From assembly GCA_009773995.1 (NCBI GenBank), contig VSMY01000111.1, positions 1 through 8,112 on the forward strand: 8,112 nucleotides of DNA, read 5' to 3'. Below are positions 1-5,465 of this stretch, one piece after another (position 1 is the first letter of the stretch; every line of letters starts with the position of its first letter). Source of the DNA: Oscillibacter sp. GTDB taxonomy: Bacteria; Bacillota; Clostridia; Oscillospirales; Oscillospiraceae. The position numbers and the translations under genes were made by a program. The notes beneath the pieces are model-generated. The model was not told the origin of the DNA, did not search any database, and was given only the letters and a program-made list of their open reading frames with translations.

Positions 1-121
1 TCCACAATTTCACCCTCTTTTTTGTTCTATAATATAGCATGATATTCAAAATTTTTTGCGGTATGGACAGATTATACAACAGCAATCCCCAAAAATCAAG
101 AGGAAATTTTGCATTTTTCTG
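1..121. other. AT-rich intergenic region at left edge; possible divergent gene start
   Basis: This stretch is strongly AT-rich compared with the genes and shows no convincing coding sequence. Read on the minus strand, an AGAGGGTG sequence (18 to 11) is followed by possible TTG (7 to 5) or GTG (5 to 3) start codons, and an AT-rich TATTAT-like block (34 to 29) lies upstream. This could be the first codon of a divergent gene, but only two or three codons would fall inside the window, so it cannot be tested here. Confidence 0.25.
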
Positions 122-150
122 TTGACATCGTGAAATTTTGTCGTTATAAT
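122..150 (+). promoter_or_regulatory. Consensus housekeeping (sigma-A/sigma-70) promoter for the dehydrogenase-aldolase-CoA-transferase operon
   Basis: A perfect -35 box TTGACA (122-127) and a perfect -10 box TATAAT (145-150) are separated by exactly 17 bases, in an AT-rich setting. Transcription would start near 157, leaving a leader of about 60 bases before the first start codon. Six-out-of-six matches in both boxes with ideal spacing imply high basal strength. If the operon is inducible, control would more likely act by repression or on the leader than by an activator (inference). Confidence 0.85.
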
Positions 151-180
151 CAGAACTAAGGTCAGATTTATAAACTGTAG

Positions 181-189
181 TGCTATAAT
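181..189 (+). promoter_or_regulatory. Second, extended -10 promoter element close to the first gene
   Basis: TGCTATAAT gives an extended -10 (TG-n-TATAAT, with the hexamer at 184-189). The -35 region at the 17-base distance, GTCAGA (161-166), matches the consensus at only three positions, which is tolerable for extended -10 promoters. Transcription would begin near 196, just ahead of the ribosome binding site. It may act as a tandem second promoter or be chance in AT-rich DNA. Confidence 0.4.
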
Positions 190-218
190 GTAGAACGAAA
201 GACTTGAGGAGGAGTCAT

Positions 219-1136
219 ATGGACAAGGTAAAAGTTGCCATCGTCGGTCCCGGCAACATCGGCACAGACTTGATGATGAAGGTTCTGAAAAGCGAGTATC
301 TGGAAATGTCCGCAATGGTCGGCGTCGTGGAGTCCCCCGGTATTGAGCGCGCCAGGCAGAAGGGCTTCGCCACTTCCACGGAGGGAATCTCCTTTTTGGA
401 GCGAAATCCCCATTTGGCGGAGATTGTTTTCGACGCCACCAGCGCCAAAATCCACGCGGAGATCAACGCCCCTGTTTTAAAGCGCCTGAACAAATACGCC
501 ATCGACCTGACGCCGGCGGCGGTAGGGCCGCTGGTCTCTCCCCTGGTGAATATGGAAGACGCCCTGGCGGTCCGCAACGTCAACGTCATCACCTGCGCCG
601 GCCAGGCGGGGACGCCGGTGATCCGGGCGATCACCAATCTGATCCCCATCCGCTATGTAGAGCTGGTCACCTGCTCTTCCAGCAAGGGTGTGGGACGGGG
701 CTCCCGCATCAACATTGACGAATTCGTGGCAACCACCGGAAAGGCTTACTGCCTGCTGGGCGGCGCGAAAAGCGCGAAGGTCGTCCAGGTTATCCAGCCG
801 GCCGTTCCCGAGGTAAACATGCGCAACACCCTCTACCTGGTCCCCGAGGAGGGCTATGAGGTGGGCGAGGCGCTTCTGCGGAAAATCCGGGAGGACGTGG
901 ACAAAGTGGTGGCCCAAATCCAGGCCTATGTCCCTGGCTATGAACTGACCTTTGCCCCTGTCCTGCACGCCAGCCTGGACGAAAGCTTGAAGTACATCAC
1001 CCTTTGCGTGTCGGTGGAGGGCGCGGGAGATTTCCTGCCCAAGTACGCCGGAAACCTGGACATCATGACCGCTTCCGCTATTAAGATCGCGGAGGAGTAC
1101 GCAAAAAGATTTTTGAAGGGGGAGATCAAAAAATGA
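219..1136 (+). CDS. mhpF: Acetaldehyde dehydrogenase (acetylating), DmpF/MhpF/BphJ family
   Basis: This 305-residue enzyme should oxidise acetaldehyde or propanal with NAD+ and CoA to give acyl-CoA and NADH in the cytosol. It normally works in a channelling complex with the aldolase encoded next. The N-terminal Rossmann fold has the nucleotide loop GPGNIG (residues 10-15). The catalytic cysteine is Cys126 in VITCAGQAGTP. Other family signatures are the NIDEF block (165-169) and the strongly conserved C-terminal GAGDFLPKYAGNLDIMTASA (268-287). Length is normal for the family. The ATG at 219 is preferred over an in-frame TTG at 204 because a TGAGGAGGAG ribosome site (205-214) sits just before it and overlaps the TTG. 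The stop overlaps the aldolase start as ATGA, implying translational coupling. Gene order matches mhpF-mhpE/dmpF-dmpG. Family assignment is firm; the preferred aldehyde cannot be read from sequence. Confidence 0.95.
   Translation: MDKVKVAIVGPGNIGTDLMMKVLKSEYLEMSAMVGVVESPGIERARQKGFATSTEGISFLERNPHLAEIVFDATSAKIHAEINAPVLKRLNKYAIDLTPAAVGPLVSPLVNMEDALAVRNVNVITCAGQAGTPVIRAITNLIPIRYVELVTCSSSKGVGRGSRINIDEFVATTGKAYCLLGGAKSAKVVQVIQPAVPEVNMRNTLYLVPEEGYEVGEALLRKIREDVDKVVAQIQAYVPGYELTFAPVLHASLDESLKYITLCVSVEGAGDFLPKYAGNLDIMTASAIKIAEEYAKRFLKGEIKK
1116..1124 (+). promoter_or_regulatory. Ribosome binding site of the aldolase, inside the dehydrogenase gene
   Basis: AAGGGGGAG lies eight bases before the aldolase ATG and within the last codons of the dehydrogenase. 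It supports the 1133 start and re-initiation or coupled translation at the ATGA overlap. Confidence 0.7.
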
Positions 1137-2137
1137 AGAACGTCCGGCTGATCGACACGACGCTGCGGGACGGCAGCCACGCCGTGAACCACCAGTACAC
1201 AGCGGAAAAAGTGGCGGAGGTCTGCGCGGGTCTAGAGGCCGCAGGCGTATACGCCGCCGAGGTGGGCCATGGCTCCGGCATCGCAGGGTCCATTATCAAC
1301 CAGGGCCTGCTGAAGACCCCGGAAAAGGAACTGTACGCCGCCGCGCGGAAAAACCTGAAAAACACAAAGCTGGCCACCCTCTTTTGTCCCGGAACAGCGG
1401 TGATCGACGACCTCTACCGCGCCCGTGACGAGTACGGGATCGAGGTCATCCGTTTCGCCCTCCACTGTACCGAAGTGGACCTGGGCGAAACCCACATCAT
1501 CAAAGCCCACGAGATGGGATTCCAGTGCATCGGCTTTATGATGATGGCCCACACCATCTCCCCTGAGGACATCCAAGGGCAGGCAAAGCTGCTGGCCGAC
1601 TACGGCTGCGACGTGATTTACTTTGCCGATTCCGCCGGATCCATGACGCCCCGGGATGTCCGAGACCGGGTGCAGGCCATTCGAGCCGTGACGGACCTGC
1701 CCATCGGCGTCCACTGCCACAATAACCTCGGCCTGGCAATCGGCAACGAAATCGCCGCCTATGAGGCGGGAGCGGAATACCTGGACGGCACGCTGGAGGG
1801 CTTCGGACCCAGCAGCGGAAACGCCAATATCGCCGCCTTGGCCTCCGTCATGCGCAAACTGGGCGCGGAAACCGGAACAGACCTCTATAAGCTTCTGGAC
1901 GCCGGAAAGGCCATCCGTCCGCTGATGACCAGCCCTCTGGAGGTCAATGACGAGACCATCGTCCTGGGGACCATCGGCCTTTATTCCAGCTTCTACCAGC
2001 ACGTCATGGAGGAGGCCGCTAAGTACCGCCTGAATCCCTTCGACGTGTTCGAGGAGTTAGGCCGCCGGAAGTGCATCGGCGGCCAGGAGGACATCATCGT
2101 CGAGGTTGTCCACAAAATGGCGGACCGCATCATGTAA
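1133..2137 (+). CDS. mhpE: 4-hydroxy-2-oxovalerate aldolase, DmpG/BphI/MhpE family
   Basis: This class II, divalent-metal (usually Mn2+) pyruvate aldolase of 334 residues cleaves 4-hydroxy-2-oxovalerate to pyruvate and acetaldehyde, or longer homologues to larger aldehydes. The N-terminal HMG-CoA-lyase-like TIM barrel carries the active-site block TLRDGSHAVNHQYT (10-23). Arg12, metal-ligand Asp13 and catalytic His16 correspond to Arg16, Asp17 and His20 of BphI. His194 and His196 in GVHCHNNL are the other metal ligands. EGFGPSSGNANI (222-233) matches the glycine-rich family block. Tyr284 in GLYSSF corresponds to the conserved active-site tyrosine. The C-terminal part (about 270-334) matches the DmpG communication domain that docks the dehydrogenase and forms the aldehyde tunnel. 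Length is normal and no key residue is missing. The gene starts at an ATGA overlap with the dehydrogenase, fitting a two-protein complex made in equal amounts. Substrate chain length is unknown. Confidence 0.95.
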   Translation: MKNVRLIDTTLRDGSHAVNHQYTAEKVAEVCAGLEAAGVYAAEVGHGSGIAGSIINQGLLKTPEKELYAAARKNLKNTKLATLFCPGTAVIDDLYRARDEYGIEVIRFALHCTEVDLGETHIIKAHEMGFQCIGFMMMAHTISPEDIQGQAKLLADYGCDVIYFADSAGSMTPRDVRDRVQAIRAVTDLPIGVHCHNNLGLAIGNEIAAYEAGAEYLDGTLEGFGPSSGNANIAALASVMRKLGAETGTDLYKLLDAGKAIRPLMTSPLEVNDETIVLGTIGLYSSFYQHVMEEAAKYRLNPFDVFEELGRRKCIGGQEDIIVEVVHKMADRIM

Positions 2138-2153
2138 GGCGCTTTACGCAAAA

Positions 2154-2183
2154 GAAGGGCCGCCGCAGCTGCGGCGGTCCTTC
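2154..2183 (+). repeat. Intercistronic inverted repeat (RNA hairpin) between aldolase and CoA-transferase
   Basis: A near-perfect palindrome is centred between 2168 and 2169, with 15 base pairs including one G-U if fully paired. Its core CCGCCGCAG/CTGCGGCGG is perfect. It fills most of the 67-base gap. No T-run follows (CCTGAAAATTAGG comes next), so it is not a standard terminator for the operon. It more likely acts as an RNA-stability or processing element, or reduces expression of the third gene. Its right arm ends about ten bases before the next ribosome site. The pairing is seen directly; the role is inferred. Confidence 0.6.
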
Positions 2184-2204
2184 CTGAAAATTAGGAGTGA
2201 CGCT

Positions 2205-3563
2205 ATGGAACCAACTCGAAAGGGACGCTGCTGCGGCGCTTTCAGCCCGCAGGAGCAATATCTGGCCAAAAAAGTGTCTGCCCAAGAGGCGGCTGCTCAA
2301 ATCAGGGACCAGGACCGCATAGCCTGTACCGGCGGCGGCACATGGCCCCAGCTTTTTGACCGCGCGCTGGCGGACACGCTACGGCAGCGGCAAATCCACA
2401 TAACTCTGAGAACGCTGTTTATGCTGGAAAGACCGGCGGTATTAGACGAGAGCTGCCGGGAGTACGTGCAGTTCCAGTCCGGCTTTTTCGGGGTGGAGCG
2501 GGAGGCTGTTCCCCAGGGGAATGTGGACTTCGTCCCCTTCCATCTAGGCCGGACCAGGGAACTGCACCGGCGGCTGCACCCCCGGGTCGTCGTGATGGCG
2601 GTGTCTCCTCCGGATGAAAACGGCTGGATGAGCCGCAGCATCTGGGGGACACATATTACTAGGGACACTTTTGAGAGCGGGGATTGTGAAGTCCTCATCG
2701 CGGAGGTAAACGATCAACTCCCCTATATTTACAGCAGCGGCGAACGCCACACCATGGTCCATGTTTCCGAGGTGGACTATATCATAGAGGGAAGCTATTC
2801 CTGGCCGGAAACCAAGAGCCACGCCCCCACGGAGATCGAGCGGCGTCTGGCGGCCCATATCGCCGACAGAATCCCCGACGGCGCCTGCATACAGCTGGGC
2901 TTTGGAGGACTGGCCGACGCAGTGGGGGCACAGCTGGGGCACTTTGGGAAAAAAGACCTGGGGCTGCACACGGAGGTCATGACAAACTGCACGGTGAACC
3001 TTATAAAAAACGGCGTCATCACCAACCGCAAAAAGGCCCTCTGCCCCGGCCGCTCCGTGGCCGCCGCCGTCGTGGGCGACCGCAGGCTCTGGGAGTTCTG
3101 CCACCGGAATCCGGATGTCTGCCTCAAAGAAGTCGACTGGGTAAACGACCCGGCGAACCTCTCCAAAAATGAGCAGGTTGTTTCCGTCAATGGGGCGATG
3201 GAGATCGATCTGACCGGCCAGGTGGCGGCGGAGGCCATCGGCGCTAAGCAGTACACCGGCACAGGCGGTCAGCTTCAATGGGTGACAGGCGCGCAGTGGT
3301 CCAGAGGCGGCATGAGTTTCATCGCCATGCCCTCCACCTACTTCGACAAGGCCAGCCGGACGGTCCGCTCCAAAATTAAGGCCGTCCTGAAGCCCGGAAG
3401 CATTATTACGACCCCCAGGACCTGCGTACAATACGTGGCCACGGAATACGGCGTGGCCGACCTGAGCTATAAAACCCTGCGGCAACGGGCGGAGTCCCTC
3501 ATCGAGATCGCCCACCCGGACTTCCGGGAGGACCTGCGCCGCACGGCGAGGCACTTTCTGTGA
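2205..3563 (+). CDS. Acetyl-CoA hydrolase/transferase family CoA-transferase (4-hydroxybutyrate/butyrate CoA-transferase type)
   Basis: A 452-residue family I CoA-transferase that should move CoA between acyl-CoA and a carboxylate through a glutamyl-CoA thioester. The N-terminal AcetylCoA_hydro-type domain covers about 18-200 (SPPDENGWMS at 134-143). The C-terminal domain carries LGLHTEVMTN, whose Glu257 aligns with the catalytic glutamate of AbfT (Glu238 there). Further blocks are GTGGQLQWVTGA (352-363) and the C-terminal VATEYGVADL (411-420) with SLIEIAHPDFREDL (431-444). The GTGGQ block resembles AbfT/Cat2 and butyryl-CoA:acetate transferases more than Cat1/Ach1. The start at ATG 2205 is chosen because AGGAG (2193-2197) precedes it. 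The frame is open upstream to 2106, but that part overlaps the aldolase gene. About 17 extra N-terminal residues including a Cys-Cys pair precede the usual beginning of the family. It probably uses acyl-CoA from the dehydrogenase; the acceptor acid is unknown. Confidence 0.9.
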   Translation: MEPTRKGRCCGAFSPQEQYLAKKVSAQEAAAQIRDQDRIACTGGGTWPQLFDRALADTLRQRQIHITLRTLFMLERPAVLDESCREYVQFQSGFFGVEREAVPQGNVDFVPFHLGRTRELHRRLHPRVVVMAVSPPDENGWMSRSIWGTHITRDTFESGDCEVLIAEVNDQLPYIYSSGERHTMVHVSEVDYIIEGSYSWPETKSHAPTEIERRLAAHIADRIPDGACIQLGFGGLADAVGAQLGHFGKKDLGLHTEVMTNCTVNLIKNGVITNRKKALCPGRSVAAAVVGDRRLWEFCHRNPDVCLKEVDWVNDPANLSKNEQVVSVNGAMEIDLTGQVAAEAIGAKQYTGTGGQLQWVTGAQWSRGGMSFIAMPSTYFDKASRTVRSKIKAVLKPGSIITTPRTCVQYVATEYGVADLSYKTLRQRAESLIEIAHPDFREDLRRTARHFL

Positions 3564-3592
3564 TGGCAGGACCTATGGTCCGCAGCGCGGTG

Positions 3593-3615
3593 AAAAAATA
3601 CTTCCCCGCAGGGAA
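3593..3615 (-). terminator. Probable intrinsic terminator of the sigma factor/membrane protein operon (minus strand)
   Basis: On the minus strand, TTCCC-TGCG-GGGAA (3615 to 3602) forms a five-pair stem with a four-base loop. Three bases later comes a run of six T (3598 to 3593). It lies about 50 bases after the stop of the membrane protein gene. The stem is short, so confidence is moderate. Confidence 0.45.
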
Positions 3616-3641
3616 CCAATACTGCTGAGCAGCAGGGTCCC
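3611..3641. terminator. Imperfect hairpin in the convergent gap, possible terminator for the CoA-transferase operon
   Basis: GGGAACC (3611-3617) pairs with GGGTCCC (3635-3641) apart from one A-G mismatch, and an inner CTGC-TGA-GCAG stem lies at 3622-3632. A pyrimidine-rich stretch ending in TTTT follows on the plus strand, but only after about 20 bases, so it is not a textbook terminator. It shares the GGGAA arm (3611-3615) with the minus-strand hairpin, so the two structures would be mutually exclusive in one RNA. Confidence 0.3.
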
Positions 3642-3663
3642 TTCCCGCCCGGTCTTCTCTCTT

Positions 3664-4803
3664 TTATCCCTCGCCGCCGGCCAGCGCGCCGCCGGGCTGT
3701 TCCCGGGCGCCGGCGGGGCCGGAGACGGAGGGTCCGGCATTCTGCGTCACCGACGGCTCCGTCTGGGGCGCGGCGGGCACGGAGGCGGACTGAGTCCGCT
3801 CCGTTCCTTCCACAAAAACATACCTGCCTGTTTCCGGCTCCTTCTCTTCGCCAACAATAACCCGCCGGGTGGTATTCTCTTCCCCAATCTGCTCTCGGAT
3901 ATAGGCCGCTATCTCCTCCAGGGTCTCCGCCCCGGCAATCGCCTCATAGGTGCTCCGGTCAAAAACCAGGCCCTCCGCCGTATCGGCGAAGGCAAAGCGC
4001 TGCCCCTCTCCCAGGTAGAACTCCGCCAGGTCGGCGTAGCAGAAATAGCTGCCTCCCTCCTTCCAGCCGGTGTCCTGATCCGTGGGGATGGGCATGAAGA
4101 CGGCCTCAGCGCCCACGTCCAGATCCTCCAGCGGGCCGGAGATGGAGGTGGACATATAGCCTTTGGCCCCCAGCCAGAGGAGGCTGTACCTCTCCCCCGC
4201 CGTCACATTTCCCCGGATGGAATCGGTCACCTCTATGATAGCGCGGGTGAAATAATTCTCCATATCCCAGGATTCCGACTTCACGGAGAAGTAATGCAAC
4301 TCCCGCACCGTTCCCCGGAAGATGGCCGTGTCCTGGGCAAAAATCTCCTCCGGGGACAGCCAGACCAGGCAGGCCGACAGGCCCACCATGCTCTCGCCGG
4401 TTCCGGGGCCGGACAGCTGGCCGATCTCCACGCCGGAGGAGTAATCGGGATGCGTGGGCCGGTTCAGATCGTCCGTCCAGTAGTCGGAGCCGTCCAGCCC
4501 CCCCGCCGCCGCTTCGCCGCCGGAATCCGCCTGAGGACCGAAGGGCTGTACAATCGCTTTCCAACTGTCAGGGTCCTCGTCCTCTTCAATAGCGGGATTA
4601 AAGCTTTTCACAATGGCCTTCCATTCCCAATAGTGTACCTCCCGCAGCTCCGCCGCCGCGGTTACCGTCACAATCAGCGCCAAACAAGCCGCCAGCGCGC
4701 CGAACCGCCGCCAGGGCCTGGCTTGCCTCTTTACAATCTCCGCCGCCTCGATCTGGTCCTCCCGGACCTCGCCGACGGCGCGGAACAGCTCTTCTCTCGT
4801 CAT
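3664..4803 (-). CDS. Single-pass membrane protein cotranscribed with ECF sigma factor; candidate anti-sigma factor/sensor
   Basis: A 379-residue protein that I do not recognise at family level. A short charged cytosolic N-terminus (1-33, MTREELFRAVGEVREDQIEA...) is followed by one membrane segment (about 34-51) and a long extracytoplasmic part. The outer part has an acidic linker (71-80), a diverged repeat WKAIVKSFNP/WKAIVQPFGP (61-70 and 81-90), a probable beta-rich domain (about 145-310, with IFRGTVREL at 161-169), and a low-complexity Pro/Gly/Ser/Thr/Ala tail (about 335-379). The start codon overlaps the sigma factor stop as ATGA, so the two are translationally coupled. That context and topology suggest it holds or controls the sigma factor at the membrane. 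No zinc-binding anti-sigma motif (HxxxCxxC) is seen, so the role is inferred from position. Many gut Clostridia carry similar pairs annotated only as hypothetical. Confidence 0.75.
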   Translation of the reverse strand: MTREELFRAVGEVREDQIEAAEIVKRQARPWRRFGALAACLALIVTVTAAAELREVHYWEWKAIVKSFNPAIEEDEDPDSWKAIVQPFGPQADSGGEAAAGGLDGSDYWTDDLNRPTHPDYSSGVEIGQLSGPGTGESMVGLSACLVWLSPEEIFAQDTAIFRGTVRELHYFSVKSESWDMENYFTRAIIEVTDSIRGNVTAGERYSLLWLGAKGYMSTSISGPLEDLDVGAEAVFMPIPTDQDTGWKEGGSYFCYADLAEFYLGEGQRFAFADTAEGLVFDRSTYEAIAGAETLEEIAAYIREQIGEENTTRRVIVGEEKEPETGRYVFVEGTERTQSASVPAAPQTEPSVTQNAGPSVSGPAGAREQPGGALAGGEG

Positions 4804-5354
4804 AGGTCATAGCCCTCCTTTCTCAGATGCTCCTTCAGGCCCTTCCGGGTCCGGTGGAGCAGGGATTTCACCTTGGAGGGACTGAACCCCGTCCCGGCGG
4901 CGATGTCCGCCACGCCCTCGCAGTACCAGTACCGCCGGAGGAACACCAGCCGGGCCGCCGGAGACGCGCTGTCCAGAAAACCGGAAATGGCCTCCCCCAG
5001 ACGGCGGAAGTCGAATTCCTCCTCCAGCGGCGTGCCGCCCACACAGTCCGCCAGCTCCTCCAGCACCGCCTCGAAGCCGTTACTGCGGCATTGGGCGGCG
5101 TTATAGTCGTAGCGGTCCAGGGCCGTGTTTCGGGCGATGCGCCCCAAAAAGGGCGGCAGGCGCACGGGCCTCTGGGGCGGCATGGCGTTCCAGGCCCCAA
5201 GCCAGGTGTCGCTGAGGCACTCCTCCGCGTCCCGGCCGTCTCCCAGCACCCGGCGGATGATCTGGGCGCAGTACGCCCCGTATTTCTCCGCCGTCCGGCG
5301 GATGGCCTCTTCCGACCGCGCCCAGTACAGGGCGACGATGTCCTTGTCCTCCAT
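4800..5354 (-). CDS. ECF-type RNA polymerase sigma factor (sigma-70 family)
   Basis: A 184-residue two-domain sigma factor that would direct RNA polymerase to a small set of promoters on a surface or environmental signal. Sigma region 2 covers about 5-85, with the region 2.2 block DAEECLSDTWLGAW (42-55, compare DAEE..QDTFL.AW) and the region 2.4 block RIARNTALDRYDY (72-84). A linker (about 86-120) leads to sigma region 4 (121-180). Its helix-turn-helix, GVADIAAGTGFSPSKVKSLLHR (147-168), matches the ECF pattern. Start: ATG at 5354 with GGGAGGG seven bases upstream (5368 to 5362). The stop overlaps the following membrane-protein gene by four bases, the usual layout for a sigma/anti-sigma pair. 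The window shows no obvious target genes other than its own operon. The ECF assignment is firm; the subgroup and signal are unknown. Confidence 0.92.
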   Translation of the reverse strand: MEDKDIVALYWARSEEAIRRTAEKYGAYCAQIIRRVLGDGRDAEECLSDTWLGAWNAMPPQRPVRLPPFLGRIARNTALDRYDYNAAQCRSNGFEAVLEELADCVGGTPLEEEFDFRRLGEAISGFLDSASPAARLVFLRRYWYCEGVADIAAGTGFSPSKVKSLLHRTRKGLKEHLRKEGYDL

Positions 5355-5369
5355 GAGTGAGCCCTCCCT

Positions 5370-5392
5370 TGAAAGCCGCTTTCATTTATATA
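5370..5392 (-). promoter_or_regulatory. Likely promoter -10 region of the sigma operon with an overlapping palindrome
   Basis: On the minus strand, TATATAAAT (5392 to 5384) offers a -10 box (TATATA or TATAAA). It is directly followed, sharing one base, by the inverted repeat TGAAAG-CCG-CTTTCA (5384 to 5370). That palindrome covers the expected transcription start and ends two bases before the ribosome site, so it could be an operator or a leader hairpin. The promoter must lie between here and the upstream terminator ending at 5429. No good sigma-A -35 box is seen at the right distance, which would allow promoter recognition by the ECF factor itself (inference). Confidence 0.4.
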
Positions 5393-5428
5393 GTCGGAAA
5401 CCAGCGGCCGTTGGTTGCGGCGTGGATC

Positions 5429-5459
5429 AAAAACAGGCAGGGATTTTTCCCTGCCTGTT
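5429..5459 (-). terminator. Strong intrinsic terminator of the phosphopantetheinyl transferase gene
   Basis: On the minus strand, AACAGGCAGGGA and TCCCTGCCTGTT form a perfect 12-pair stem (5459-5448 with 5443-5432) with a four-base AAAA loop (5447-5444). The run of T ends with the stem and continues to 5429. It begins seven bases after the TAA stop of the transferase gene. It separates that gene from the sigma operon, which must therefore have its own promoter. Confidence 0.93.
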
Positions 5460-5465
5460 CTTTGC

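Noticed and set aside
204..218. TTG start for the acetaldehyde dehydrogenase
   Set aside because: It overlaps the ribosome binding site; the ATG at 219 is at the right distance from that site and begins the normal N-terminus of the family.
1232..2002. Open frame of 256 codons antisense to the aldolase
   Set aside because: Shadow of a strongly conserved gene; low-complexity composition and no supporting signals.
2106..2204. Upstream start for the CoA-transferase
   Set aside because: It would overlap the end of the aldolase gene and translate through the hairpin; a proper ribosome site precedes ATG 2205.
2544..3554. Open frame of 336 codons antisense to the CoA-transferase
   Set aside because: It is the complement of a gene with clear family motifs; no ribosome site or recognisable domain.
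3569..3581. GGACC-TAT-GGTCC inverted repeat just after the CoA-transferase stop
   Set aside because: Five-pair stem with no T-run on either strand; may be chance.
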